DNA of 64,000 nt from an uncultured Bacteriovorax sp. (GCA_946481315.1 CAMLMH010000007.1:120855-184854); one strand, 5' to 3'. Counted from the stretch's first letter, positions 25,694 to 34,517 are shown. Translations and numbers: made by a program. The notes: a model not told the origin generated them from the sequence alone.

Positions 25694-26256
25694 TCAGGAA
25701 AACTCTACTGCAATTATCCAGTGCTTGTCTGTTGGCAGGATCACTGGCCTTTAATGCTTATGCTGAAAAAGGCCATCACAAGCATGCTCTTGATGCCCAT
25801 GAACACGGAACAGTAAAACTGGCCTTTGCCATTGAAGACAAAACGATGGAAGTAGATATGGAAGGTCCAGCTGAGAGTTTTATAGGCTTTGAACACATGC
25901 CTAAAACAGAAAATGAAAAGCTTGCTTTTAGTCGTGCTCAATCTCTCTGGACGGCTGAATTGCTGACGAAACTTATTATGGTTGACAGTAGATTGAACTG
26001 CCAGATTGATTCAGCTACTTTTGAACAAATCTCCGAGGCTCCTGCCGCTGAAAAAAAAGGGAAAAAAGCCGGAGAGCATTCTGAAATTGAAGCTAAAGCT
26101 AAAATTAGTTGCAAAGCAGCTGGTTTTAAAGGAACTGATGTAAAGATCGGAATCAAAGATAAATTTCCCAAGATTAAAGATCTGACTCTTGAAGTTTTAG
26201 GTACAGAAACAAAAAGTCTTAAAATTAAAAAAGCTATTGAATCAGTAAGGTTGTAG
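25690..26256 (+). CDS. DUF2796/ZrgA-like periplasmic metal-binding protein
   Basis: A 188-residue protein with a signal peptide (LQLSSACLLAGSLAFNAYA) and a histidine-rich mature start (KGHHKHALDAHEHGTV) characteristic of the ZrgA family, then AIEDKTMEVDMEGPAESFIGFEH and a cysteine pair (LNCQID, SCKAA). ZrgA is a periplasmic zinc-binding component of an ABC-dependent zinc acquisition system in Vibrio. The order here is DUF3299, ZrgA, ATPase, permease. It is coupled to the preceding gene by ATGA and followed after 2 bases by the ATPase. A zinc-responsive operator would be expected upstream of 25241, but none is evident to me. Confidence 0.88.
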   Translation: MIRKTLLQLSSACLLAGSLAFNAYAEKGHHKHALDAHEHGTVKLAFAIEDKTMEVDMEGPAESFIGFEHMPKTENEKLAFSRAQSLWTAELLTKLIMVDSRLNCQIDSATFEQISEAPAAEKKGKKAGEHSEIEAKAKISCKAAGFKGTDVKIGIKDKFPKIKDLTLEVLGTETKSLKIKKAIESVRL

Positions 26257-26258
26257 GA

Positions 26259-26927
26259 TTGAATGCAATTGAATTAAAAAACTGTCGTTTTACTTATACA
26301 GCTCATACACCTCTGGTTATTAATGTCGAGCTGCTGGAAATTAAAAGCGGAGAAAAAGTTTTTCTCTACGGACCTTCCGGACTGGGAAAAAGTACTCTGC
26401 TGAATCTTATCTCAGGCGTTCTAAAACCAACGGCCGGAGATTTAATGGTTCTGGGACATAATCTCAGTGATCTTTCAGCTTCAAAACGTGACCAGTTCCG
26501 GGGAGAAAATATTGGTTATATTTTTCAGATTTTTAATCTGATTCCCTATCTGACGATTAAAGAAAATATTATTCTTCCCTGCCTGATTAATAAAAACCGT
26601 ACCAAAAGTGATTATCTCCTTGAAGCTGAAGAACTGATAGATGCTCTGGGCTTAAGAGACCACATACACAAGCATGTCACTGACCTTTCAATCGGTCAGC
26701 AACAAAGAGTGGCCTGTGCAAGAGCGCTCATTGGTGGTCCCAAGCTGGTCATTGCCGATGAACCGACTAGTGCTCTGGATGAAAAAAACACAGCAGAATT
26801 TATGAATCTGCTGATTACTCAGGCTGCAAAAAAAGGATTTACTCTGCTCTTTGTCTCACATGACGAGCGCCTGAAAACTTATTTCGACCGTACTTTGTCC
26901 CTCGCTGAGATTAACCACCATGATTAG
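26259..26927 (+). CDS. MacB/LolD-type ABC ATPase of Zrg-like system
   Basis: A 222-residue ATPase with Walker A (GPSGLGKST), Q-loop, signature LSIGQQQRV, Walker B (LVIADEPTSALDE) and H-loop (SHDE). The subfamily is MacB/LolD/FtsE, which pairs with FtsX-like permeases. No in-frame ATG is near; the start is TTG at 26259, 2 bases after the previous stop, with GTAAGG as ribosome-binding site about 8 bases upstream. It overlaps the permease gene by 8 bases. These transporters usually do not import through the membrane but drive periplasmic conformational work, so how it helps metal uptake is an open question. Confidence 0.9.
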   Translation: MNAIELKNCRFTYTAHTPLVINVELLEIKSGEKVFLYGPSGLGKSTLLNLISGVLKPTAGDLMVLGHNLSDLSASKRDQFRGENIGYIFQIFNLIPYLTIKENIILPCLINKNRTKSDYLLEAEELIDALGLRDHIHKHVTDLSIGQQQRVACARALIGGPKLVIADEPTSALDEKNTAEFMNLLITQAAKKGFTLLFVSHDERLKTYFDRTLSLAEINHHD

Positions 26928-28173
26928 ATTCCTAACTTTAAAATCGTTTAAAAACCGAAAATTCACCGGACTTCTGTGTGTTCTTTCAATTGCCCTCTCA
27001 GTCACTTTGTTTCTTGGCATTGAGCGAATTAGAAACGGGGCCCGCGATGGTTTCACAAATACTATTTCGAAAACTGACCTTATTGTTGGTGCAAAAGGCG
27101 GCCAGCTGCAACTTTTGCTCTATAGTGTCTTTCACATGGGAAGCGCGGTTAACAATATTCGCATGAGTACTTTTGAAGAAATAACAAAAAATCCGATCGT
27201 TGAATGGGCTATTCCCATTTCGCTGGGTGATGCTTACAAAGGCTTCAGGGTCGTTGGCACTGACGAAAATTTTTTCAAACATTACCGTTTCCGCGGAGAC
27301 AAAAACGTCGAATTCTTTGAAGGTTCTGTTCCGACTGAGGTCTTTGATGTTGTTCTTGGCTCTGAAGTCGCTCGGAATTTTAAACATTCGCTGGGTGATC
27401 CCATTACACTCTCGCATGGAATTTCTAGTTCCGCGATCCTGCATCATGAACAGACACCTTTTAAAGTTGTCGGCATCTTAAAACCAACACAAACACCTAT
27501 TGATACGGCCGTATACATCACTCTGCACGGAATGGAGGCCATGCATATTGGCTGGGAAACGGGTGTTCCTTCGGGTGAAGAAATTGATCAGGAGAGATTT
27601 AAAAAAGAAAATATACAGGTGACTCAACTAACTTCATTTCTTGTTAAATTGCGCTCACGCATTGCTGTTTTACGTATGCGCCGGGCAATTGATCAGTATA
27701 CAGGTGAACCGATTATGGCCGTCATTCCCGCTCTCGCCTTACAGGAGATGTGGGAAACAATTGGTTATGTTGAGCAGATTCTCTTTTTAGTCAGTTTATG
27801 TGTTCTGGCCGTAGGATTAATGAGTATTGTTATTTCTCTGTACACTTCCATCAATGAACGCAGAAGAGAGATGGCCATTCTTCGCTCATTAGGAGCAAAA
27901 GCAGGTCATATTTTCATGTTGCTGATACTTGAATCAAGTCTGCTTGTCTTCCTGGGATGTTTACTGGGAGTGGCCAGCTTGTATGGTTTACTGGCCGTTG
28001 TTCGTCCGTGGCTGGAATCAAATTTCTCGGTTTATCTTCCGGTTACTGGACTCTCCCGGACAGAGTGGATGTATCTTGGTGCAATTTTTATTATTGGCAC
28101 ACTGGCAGGATTAATCCCGGCAATCAAAGCTTACATGAATTCGCTGCAAGATGGTCTGACCATAAAACTTTAA
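26920..28173 (+). CDS. FtsX/MacB-like ABC permease of Zrg-like system
   Basis: A 417-residue permease with one N-terminal membrane helix (about 12-32), a large periplasmic MacB_PCD-like domain (about 35-285) and three C-terminal helices (about 285-310, 330-365, 380-405). ERRREMAILRSLGAKAGHIF is the coupling-helix motif of the FtsX family. The periplasmic domain contains KTDLIVGAKGGQLQLLLYSVFH, typical of the branch linked to metal clusters. Its stop overlaps the stop of the convergent ABC-2 permease by 4 bases (28170-28173). It is the last gene of a four-gene operon with no plus-strand terminator visible. Confidence 0.9.
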   Translation: MIRFLTLKSFKNRKFTGLLCVLSIALSVTLFLGIERIRNGARDGFTNTISKTDLIVGAKGGQLQLLLYSVFHMGSAVNNIRMSTFEEITKNPIVEWAIPISLGDAYKGFRVVGTDENFFKHYRFRGDKNVEFFEGSVPTEVFDVVLGSEVARNFKHSLGDPITLSHGISSSAILHHEQTPFKVVGILKPTQTPIDTAVYITLHGMEAMHIGWETGVPSGEEIDQERFKKENIQVTQLTSFLVKLRSRIAVLRMRRAIDQYTGEPIMAVIPALALQEMWETIGYVEQILFLVSLCVLAVGLMSIVISLYTSINERRREMAILRSLGAKAGHIFMLLILESSLLVFLGCLLGVASLYGLLAVVRPWLESNFSVYLPVTGLSRTEWMYLGAIFIIGTLAGLIPAIKAYMNSLQDGLTIKL

Positions 28174-28991
28174 AAATCTTTCTTCTTCACAATATAATTT
28201 GCGGCCGTCACGATCAGAATGCTGATGATAATCAGATGGCCGCTTTCATAGCTCAGTTGTTTCGTGGTCCATTGAGCTGTAGCACCTGAAAGCATACTCC
28301 CCGACAGATCAGACAAGAAATCAAAGCGCGGAAAAATCATGTAGAGAACAAATCCGATGGCCTTGAAGACATTAATTCCCGTAAACCATTCTTTAACTTC
28401 TAGTCCGGTAAATTGGCGATAGGCCATGGCACTCATTATAGTGACAGCAAAAAGACTGATGAAAGCTGCCAGTTTATTCATCAGCATGGAAAACAAAATG
28501 GCCATAAATATAACGAGTAAGCTGTAGACGGCCATGATCAAAAAACTGGCCAGATGTCCGCTGGTAAAAACAATGGTATTGAAGGACATAGAATACAAAA
28601 CAGTTGAGAGAACGAAGGCATAAATATAGAAGCCAAAAACAAGCATCCATGTTCCGATCACCCGAATAAAAAAATACTCACTTCGGCTGATGGGGAATGT
28701 CAGATACTGATAGATGATATTATTTTCAAAATCGGACCGAATAGTACTTATTCCAAAAATAACTGCCACCAAAAAAATGATGGAATTGAGGATTCTGAAG
28801 GTCAAAGAAAGCATATCAACTCCCATTACCGCTATATTGGAAGAAGTACCGAATTCTTTATTGATAAGACTCATGGCCGAATGACCAAGAAAAAGGGCAG
28901 CAGTCGTAACAATAAACAAAGTAATGAGTGTTTTACTGCGGAGTTCTTTTAAAATAGTATCTTTGATCAGTGCTTTATACTGTATTCTCAT
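28170..28991 (-). CDS. ABC-2 type permease
   Basis: A 273-residue integral membrane protein with six predicted helices, the first at about residues 20-40 (LITLFIVTTAALFLGHSAM). The segment DFENNIIYQYLTFPISRSEYFFIRVIGTW is typical of the ABC-2/NosY family. It works with the ATPase encoded immediately upstream, whose stop overlaps its start by 4 bases. The substrate is unknown; NosY-like pairs are associated with copper-site maturation or export of hydrophobic compounds, and the neighbouring metal operon makes a metal link tempting but unproven. Confidence 0.85.
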   Translation of the reverse strand: MRIQYKALIKDTILKELRSKTLITLFIVTTAALFLGHSAMSLINKEFGTSSNIAVMGVDMLSLTFRILNSIIFLVAVIFGISTIRSDFENNIIYQYLTFPISRSEYFFIRVIGTWMLVFGFYIYAFVLSTVLYSMSFNTIVFTSGHLASFLIMAVYSLLVIFMAILFSMLMNKLAAFISLFAVTIMSAMAYRQFTGLEVKEWFTGINVFKAIGFVLYMIFPRFDFLSDLSGSMLSGATAQWTTKQLSYESGHLIIISILIVTAANYIVKKKDF

Positions 28992-29713
28992 GCTGTGGCT
29001 CCATCATTTCTGATAAGATTATAGAAAAAATCTTCAAGGCTTATTCCCTGGTCTGTCACGGATGCAACTGTCGCCCGATGGAGCAAGCGTCCTTTATTTA
29101 AAACAGCAAATTCGTCACATAAATGTTCCATTTCAAGTAACACGTGAGAATTGATGAAAAGTGTTTTTCCCTCACTCTTTAATTTACGTATAATATCTTT
29201 CAAGTCGCGCATGCCCAGCGGATCCAGGCCAGAAAATGGCTCGTCTAAAATGATCAGATCGTTGTTGCCGATTAAAATGCTGGCCAGCCCCACTCTCTGC
29301 ACCTGTCCTTTAGACATTTTTGATAATTTTCTCTTTTCGAGGTCTCTAATCTGCAGCTGATCCAGTGCCATATCCACCTGTGCTCTAAGTTCCTCACCTT
29401 CCACACCTTTCATCTGACCGAAAAATTCCAGCACTCCCCTGGCAGTATAATAAGGAAAAAAAGTAAATTTTTCGGGAATAAAGGCTACGCCATAACGGGA
29501 CTCTTCTGCTGTTGAAGGTCGCTGATTAATTGTAATGTCACCGCTTTCACAATGCATGAGATTGAGAATAAGCTTTACCAGCGTGGTTTTTCCGGCACCG
29601 TTTGGCCCCAAAAGAGCAAAAATTTTTCCTTTCTCAATAGAAAGACTGATGTCTCTAAGTGAGAAGTGTTCTCCATACGATTTTGCGACACCATTTATAC
29701 GTATTAATTCCAT
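28988..29713 (-). CDS. ABC-2 type ATP-binding protein
   Basis: A 241-residue ATPase of the CcmA/NosF group: Walker A GPNGAGKTT, signature KMSKGQVQRV, Walker B LIILDEPFSGLDP and switch histidine in INSHVLLEME. The signature is KMSKGQ instead of LSGGQ, as is common in this branch. Start ATG at 29713. It is the first gene of a two-gene operon with the ABC-2 permease and is divergent from the peroxidase gene, sharing an about 80-base intergenic region. Confidence 0.9.
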   Translation of the reverse strand: MELIRINGVAKSYGEHFSLRDISLSIEKGKIFALLGPNGAGKTTLVKLILNLMHCESGDITINQRPSTAEESRYGVAFIPEKFTFFPYYTARGVLEFFGQMKGVEGEELRAQVDMALDQLQIRDLEKRKLSKMSKGQVQRVGLASILIGNNDLIILDEPFSGLDPLGMRDLKDIIRKLKSEGKTLFINSHVLLEMEHLCDEFAVLNKGRLLHRATVASVTDQGISLEDFFYNLIRNDGATA

Positions 29714-29727
29714 GATTCAACAATCCT

Positions 29728-29756
29728 TTGTCTCATCGTTAAACATAAACTAGAAT
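29728..29756 (+). promoter_or_regulatory. Candidate sigma-70 promoter of the peroxidase gene
   Basis: TTGTCT (29728-29733), 17-base spacer, TAGAAT (29751-29756; five of six consensus). Expected transcription start near 29763, which is downstream of the first possible ATG (29755) and so supports translation from 29794. Confidence 0.5.
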
Positions 29757-29793
29757 GAAAGCTAACATCTTCATTGTAATGTGGGAGCGTTTA

Positions 29794-30279
29794 ATGGAAA
29801 AGTCTATTTATCATTTCTCGGTAAAAAACATGAAGGGACAAAAAGAGTCACTGGAAATGTACAAGGAGAAAGTAGTATTAATTGTTAATGTCGCTTCCAA
29901 CTGCCGCTACACTCCTCAATATTCGGAACTAGAGGCCCTTTATCAGAAATATAAGGATCAGGGACTGGTTGTTCTGGGCTTTCCGTGTAATCAATTCGCT
30001 GGTCAGGAACCGGGAAGTGAAAAAGATATTCAGCAATTCTGTCAGCTCAATTTTGGGGTGACATTTCCGCTGATGGCCAAGGTAGATGTTAATGGCATTC
30101 ATGCAGATCCACTTTTTTCTTATCTAAAAAGTTCATTGCCGGGAATTTTAGGACTCAAGTCTATTAAGTGGAACTTTACAAAATTTCTGGTGGACAAAAA
30201 CGGAGTACCTGTTGCCCGTTTTGCTCCTAAAGACAGACCTCAAAAAATGGAAAAGGACATTATCCGTTTACTGGGATGA
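29794..30279 (+). CDS. Glutathione peroxidase family thiol peroxidase
   Basis: A 161-residue protein from the ATG at 29794, which follows GGGAG and the predicted promoter; a longer frame from 29755 would overlap the -10 box. It keeps the fold and catalytic set: peroxidatic Cys about 37 in NVASNCRYTPQY, Gln/Asn in GFPCNQFAGQEPG and WNFTKFLVD. The usual NVASKCGFT is altered to SNCRYT around the active cysteine. The Cys in FPCNQF is the probable resolving partner in thioredoxin-dependent members. It reduces peroxides in the cytoplasm. It is convergent with the MerR-type regulator, 1 base between stops, and near the photolyase operon, which fits oxidative or light stress. Confidence 0.9.
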   Translation: MEKSIYHFSVKNMKGQKESLEMYKEKVVLIVNVASNCRYTPQYSELEALYQKYKDQGLVVLGFPCNQFAGQEPGSEKDIQQFCQLNFGVTFPLMAKVDVNGIHADPLFSYLKSSLPGILGLKSIKWNFTKFLVDKNGVPVARFAPKDRPQKMEKDIIRLLG

Positions 30280-30280
30280 T

Positions 30281-31198
30281 TTATTTCCGAAGCAGGTGGA
30301 TTTCCAGTTGTGCAATATCTTTGATTAATGTGAGTTTCTTTGCCAGTGGTTCATGATTAAACTGTCCCCTTGAATCAAAAAGAAAAACATTTTGATTATG
30401 CTGCATTCTTAGGGCGTTTAATTTTTCCAGCATAGTAGGATCATCGTTGCGGTTCATGATCACTATGACTGAATGAAACCTCAACTCGCGCATCAACTCC
30501 AGCATTGTTTCTGAAGCATCTGTCTCAATGAAAAAAAATGGCAGTTGCAAAGAGTTTAGATAAACTGCAATGACTTTTGCTTCCCAGTCACAAAAAGCAT
30601 TCAGACTGCAGATCAAAACCTGTTGTGAAGGATCACTTTTTTCCAAGCGATGAAGAAAGGGTCCTATATGAAAATTTATAAGTGAATTTAAACTGTTAAA
30701 CTGAGTCTGATTTAATCCGGATTCACGTTTTAAATTATGCAGCTGCTGGAATAAAGGAGTTAAAATTTCTAAAGCAAACTCCCGCGCCCCCAACGAAGTT
30801 TTTAACTTTTGCATCTCCTGAGAAACGACATCAAGCTTATAATTTCGAACTGCATACAGCAAAACGGATAGCGACTGCGACCAGTCAATGACGCTTTTAT
30901 CTTCAATCAGTTTTAAGTCAGGTTGCGAAAGACTCTCCTCGCTCTTTCCCAGGTCCATCAGCAACTGTTTGAGTTCAGTTATATTGTGACCTGCTACTTT
31001 GGAAATAGAGTAACCCAGCAGACAAAGTTCGCTTAAGAGCATGAGTTTTTCAACATCTGTTTTACTGTAAACTCTATGTCCTGCAGAATCACGCGCTGGC
31101 ACTAAGGCCTGATAACGCTTTTCCCACGCCCGGATGGTGTGCACTCCGACGCCTGAAATTTTCGACGCCATCTGGATTGTATAAGCCGTGTTACCCAA
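30281..31198 (-). CDS. MerR regulator with degenerate B12-binding-fold C-terminus (CarH/LitR-like)
   Basis: A 305-residue regulator. The N-terminus (about 5-75) is a MerR winged helix: TIQMASKISGVGVHTIRAWEKRYQAL and AGHRVYSKTDVEKL. The rest has a helical bundle (about 110-180) and a Rossmann-like domain (about 190-300) in the order of CarH/LitR photoreceptors. The His that ligates cobalt in those proteins (in an ExxHExG context) seems replaced here, the region reading LNAFCDWEAKVIAVYL, so B12-dependent light sensing is doubtful. The start is TTG at 31198 with AAGG 7 bases upstream. It diverges from the photolyase operon across a region of repeated TGTCTA motifs and probably represses both. 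Confidence 0.8.
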   Translation of the reverse strand: MGNTAYTIQMASKISGVGVHTIRAWEKRYQALVPARDSAGHRVYSKTDVEKLMLLSELCLLGYSISKVAGHNITELKQLLMDLGKSEESLSQPDLKLIEDKSVIDWSQSLSVLLYAVRNYKLDVVSQEMQKLKTSLGAREFALEILTPLFQQLHNLKRESGLNQTQFNSLNSLINFHIGPFLHRLEKSDPSQQVLICSLNAFCDWEAKVIAVYLNSLQLPFFFIETDASETMLELMRELRFHSVIVIMNRNDDPTMLEKLNALRMQHNQNVFLFDSRGQFNHEPLAKKLTLIKDIAQLEIHLLRK

Positions 31199-31216
31199 TG
31201 CTTAACCTTAGTAAAA

Positions 31217-31306
31217 GTCTATCTAATGTCTATCGTTATCTTAGCACTGTCTACCTGGTAAAAACAGAACTTAAACCTATAATCTAGACAGGTACTTATA
31301 GACAGG
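31217..31306. promoter_or_regulatory. Repeated operator motifs and promoter between MerR regulator and photolyase operon
   Basis: Five copies of a GTCTATC-like motif: 31217-31223, 31227-31234 (TGTCTATC) and 31247-31255 (CTGTCTACC) in one orientation, and 31283-31292 (TCTAGACAGG) and about 31297-31306 (TATAGACAGG) in the other. A perfect -10 hexamer TATAAT (31278-31283) lies between the two groups with no good -35 box. The layout fits cooperative MerR-family binding that occludes the plus-strand promoter. Confidence 0.6.
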
Positions 31307-31316
31307 GGTTTTACAA

Positions 31317-32240
31317 ATGAAAATACTGATTACCGGCGCAACGGGCTTTGTAGGAGTTAAACTGGTTCGGGCACTCCTTCGGGAAGGACACTCAATAAAT
31401 GTTCTCTCCCGCGATGAAAGAAAAGCTAGAGAGATTTTTCCGGAAAAAAATGTAACAGCATTCGGCTGGCCGGACCATGAACAGACACCTCCGGCGGAAA
31501 GCCTGGCAGGAATTAATGGCATTATCCATCTGATGGGTGAAAACCTAGCTTCTAAAAGATGGACTGAAGAACAGAAAACTCTCTTGCATTCGACCAGAAT
31601 TAATTCCCTTCATTCTCTTTCCCGGGCGATACTGGAAAATAAAATCGATCTCGACTTCATAATTTCTGCCAGTGCTATCGGAATTTATCCGGCGAATAAA
31701 TCCGAAACGATGACAGAAAATTCACCTTACGGAAATGGATTTCTCGCCCGGCTTTGTCAGGATTGGGAGAAAGCTTTATATGAAGTCCCAAACGTAAAAA
31801 GAAAAGTGGCCATAAGAACAGGTGTTGTCTTTGACCGGGGAGGTGGCGCTCTGGAGAAAATGTTAACGCCCTTTAAGCTTGGACTGGGCGGTCCCATCGG
31901 AGAAGGTGACCAGATGATGAGCTGGATTCATCGGGATGATCTGGTGGCCATTTATGTAATGGCCGTTAATAACAGTCAGATCGAAGGTGCTATCAATGCA
32001 GTCGCTCCTCAATCAGTCGATAATTTTACTTTTACTAAAACACTGGGAAAAGTTCTGCATCGGCCAACCATTTTTCCTGTTCCGGCCACTGCATTAAAAC
32101 TGATGTTCGGCGAAATGTCGGGAGTTATACTCGACTCACAAAAAGTTGCTCCTTCCCGCCTACAACAGGAAGGATTTCACTTTCGTCATCCGGACATCAA
32201 AGATTGTCTTCACTCGATCTTTCCTGATGGTCATGCATGA
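31317..32240 (+). CDS. TIGR01777 family NAD(P)-dependent epimerase-like protein
   Basis: A 307-residue short-chain dehydrogenase/epimerase-like protein. The dinucleotide motif ITGATGFVGVKLVRALL opens the protein; GIIHLMGENLASKRWTEEQK and SASAIGIYP follow, and the C-terminal DUF1731 (RPTIFPVPATALKLMFGEMS and a tail ending in CLHSIFPDG) completes the TIGR01777/YfcH layout. The reaction is unknown for the family. It overlaps the photolyase gene by ATGA and is often found beside photolyase genes in light-regulated clusters. It is the first gene after the operator region. Confidence 0.9.
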   Translation: MKILITGATGFVGVKLVRALLREGHSINVLSRDERKAREIFPEKNVTAFGWPDHEQTPPAESLAGINGIIHLMGENLASKRWTEEQKTLLHSTRINSLHSLSRAILENKIDLDFIISASAIGIYPANKSETMTENSPYGNGFLARLCQDWEKALYEVPNVKRKVAIRTGVVFDRGGGALEKMLTPFKLGLGGPIGEGDQMMSWIHRDDLVAIYVMAVNNSQIEGAINAVAPQSVDNFTFTKTLGKVLHRPTIFPVPATALKLMFGEMSGVILDSQKVAPSRLQQEGFHFRHPDIKDCLHSIFPDGHA

Positions 32241-33664
32241 TGAAAAAAGGTCTGTGCTGGGTTCGCCGTGATCTGCGGCTGCATGATCATCACGCTTTAT
32301 CCCGGGCCCTTTTGGAATGTGACGAAGTTTATCTGTGTTTTATTCTGGACAGTGAAATTCTCACAAAGCTTCACAATAAAAATGACCGGCGAATAACTTT
32401 TATCGTTGAGTCCTTGCGGGAAATGAATCATCAGCTGGCGAAATACAAAGCTCGTCTGATTATTCGTTATGGTAATCCGGTGGATATTATTCCTACGTTG
32501 GTGGAGGAACTAAAGGCCGATGCCCTTTATTTCAACCGGGACTACGAGCCTTATGCTAAAAAAAGAGACTCGACCATAGAGAAGACTTTGCGGCAAAAGA
32601 AAATCAGTGTTCGGCATTTTAAAGACCATGTCCATTTTGAAAAAAATGAAGTTTTAAATCAGTCGGGAGAAATTTATAAAATTTTCACACCGTATAAAAA
32701 TAAATGGCTGGAAGTTTTTCATTCTCAGGAATCAGTGCTTAATGACTATGAATGTAACCTGAGAAAAATGGCACCGATTAACCCAAAACAAACTGAAGAT
32801 AATTTAAACGTCTGGTTTAATGAGTTAGGTTTCATCCCGCAAAAGAATCTGATTCAAGGCGGAACAACGGAAGGACGAAAAAGGATTCAATCATTTGCTC
32901 AGTCCATTCAAGATTATAAAAGGGCGCGGGATTTCCCATTTCTTAATCAAACCTCTCTTTTGTCTCCCTATATACGTATGGGAAATATTTCCATCCGCGA
33001 TTGCCTGAGACTGGCCCTGCAGTTTACATCTGAAGGTTCCGCTACCTGGCTATCAGAACTTATCTGGAGAGAGTTTTATCAGATGATTCTGGATGTGTAC
33101 CCGAGAATAGAACACCACGCTTACCGTACAGAATATGATCAGCTTGAATTTCCGGGAAAAAAAGAAGATTTTAAAAAATGGTGTGAAGGGCAAACCGGTT
33201 ATCCGTTAGTCGATGCGGCCATGAGATGCCTGAACGCAACAGGATTTATGCATAACCGCCTGCGTATGGTTGTCGCCTCATTTCTTACCAAAACCCTGCT
33301 GATTGACTGGAAAAAAGGTGAACGCTATTTTGCGTCTCAATTACTCGATTACGATCTGGCCGCCAATAATGGAGGGTGGCAGTGGTGTGCTTCGACCGGT
33401 GTGGACGCTCAGCCTTACTTCAGAATTTTTAATCCCTACTCTCAATCGGAAAAATTTGATCCGGAAGGATGGTTTATCCGTAAATGGTGTCCGGAACTCT
33501 CAGGTTTTACTTCTAAAGAAATCCATGCCCCCCATGATACGGAATTTCCTGAACAGGACAGAGCTGGGTGTTTTATCGGACAAGATTATCCTGCGCCTAT
33601 TGTGAGTTACAAAGAGCAACGAGTTCGCGCACTGGAGTTATACAAGAAAAAGAGCCTTAACTGA
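32237..33664 (+). CDS. phrB: Deoxyribodipyrimidine photolyase
   Basis: A 475-residue cryptochrome/photolyase. N-terminal photolyase domain starts KKGLCWVRRDLRLHDHHAL; the FAD-binding half has LSPYIRMGNISIRDC, WLSELIWREFYQMIL, MHNRLRMVVASFLTK and LLDYDLAANNGGWQWCASTGVDAQPYFRIFNP, the last being the strongest signature of class I CPD photolyases. It repairs UV-induced cyclobutane dimers using blue light. Start ATG at 32237 or 32240. Overlaps the TIGR01777 gene by ATGA and ends 8 bases inside the convergent hexapeptide-protein gene. Expression is probably controlled by the MerR regulator through the repeats at 31217-31306. Confidence 0.95.
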   Translation: MMKKGLCWVRRDLRLHDHHALSRALLECDEVYLCFILDSEILTKLHNKNDRRITFIVESLREMNHQLAKYKARLIIRYGNPVDIIPTLVEELKADALYFNRDYEPYAKKRDSTIEKTLRQKKISVRHFKDHVHFEKNEVLNQSGEIYKIFTPYKNKWLEVFHSQESVLNDYECNLRKMAPINPKQTEDNLNVWFNELGFIPQKNLIQGGTTEGRKRIQSFAQSIQDYKRARDFPFLNQTSLLSPYIRMGNISIRDCLRLALQFTSEGSATWLSELIWREFYQMILDVYPRIEHHAYRTEYDQLEFPGKKEDFKKWCEGQTGYPLVDAAMRCLNATGFMHNRLRMVVASFLTKTLLIDWKKGERYFASQLLDYDLAANNGGWQWCASTGVDAQPYFRIFNPYSQSEKFDPEGWFIRKWCPELSGFTSKEIHAPHDTEFPEQDRAGCFIGQDYPAPIVSYKEQRVRALELYKKKSLN

Positions 33665-34439
33665 TCACGCCTGCAACGATGCCGAATTTCTCCCCGTCTT
33701 TAATGACAGTTTTGGGAAGAACAGCAGTGTTGGGTAAGACAGTGGCCTTTTCACCGATGGTGACACCGCCCAAAACTTTGGCCCCAAGTCCGACGATCGC
33801 TCCGCGCTTAATATGCAGTTTATCGATAATCAGAAATCCTTTCATTCCATAATGAGCAAGTATGAAAGCAGAGCCACCGATAGTCACATAGTCATCCAGA
33901 ACAATCAAACAAGGATCTGAAACATTGGAAGTATTAATCATTGTTCCTTTCCCGATTTTCATTCCCATCATTCGAAAAAAGAGAATATTCAGAGGAGATG
34001 GCGTAATGAAATCCAGTATGGTGTATCGGACAAGATAAGTAAGGGCGTTGTGATAAAACCACGGAATAGATTCAACAGAAAACCAGGCCCCGCGGTATTT
34101 TTTTACAAACGGAAGACATGGCAGGTTCATTAAAGGAACTACGAAAATAAGAGTCAGAATAAATGCGATAAATCCCATGGCCAGCGAAAGACCATAAGCA
34201 AAAGCTTTCATCCAGAGTGGATCACCGGCCACTTGCTGTCCCACCCAGTCAAACAGCATAAATCCAGGAGTAAAGGCCGTGGCCAGACAGATAATGTAAA
34301 CCATTCCGATCGGCACCAAAAAAAGGACGTATCCCAGAGTCTGAAACTTTCGGAAAATGTTTTCGAATAAGGCCCCTAACCCTTTTTTTGTTGATTCTTG
34401 TGAATTGATATCTGTTTTATCCTGCGATTCGTTTTGCAA
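33657..34439 (-). CDS. Membrane-anchored left-handed beta-helix (hexapeptide) protein
   Basis: A 260-residue protein with a polar N-terminus, two to three membrane helices (about 37-58, 75-105) and a C-terminal hexapeptide-repeat domain (about 155-255: IGKGTMINTSNVSD, LDDYVTIGGSAFI, IKRGAIVGLGAKVLGGVTIGEKATVLPNTAVLPKT). Such domains usually carry acyl- or acetyltransferase activity toward sugars or lipids, but the catalytic His of the common acetyltransferases is not obvious here. It resembles the C-terminal module of some non-ribosomal-peptide-like carrier proteins. Stop codons overlap by 8 bases with photolyase. Function unknown beyond the fold. Confidence 0.75.
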   Translation of the reverse strand: MQNESQDKTDINSQESTKKGLGALFENIFRKFQTLGYVLFLVPIGMVYIICLATAFTPGFMLFDWVGQQVAGDPLWMKAFAYGLSLAMGFIAFILTLIFVVPLMNLPCLPFVKKYRGAWFSVESIPWFYHNALTYLVRYTILDFITPSPLNILFFRMMGMKIGKGTMINTSNVSDPCLIVLDDYVTIGGSAFILAHYGMKGFLIIDKLHIKRGAIVGLGAKVLGGVTIGEKATVLPNTAVLPKTVIKDGEKFGIVAGVIS

Positions 34440-34517
34440 TGAAAAGCTCCCACACTGATGATTTACTTTATTTTATTGTCCAAGGTTTAATAATGTTTGT
34501 AAACTTGAGGCAACAAT

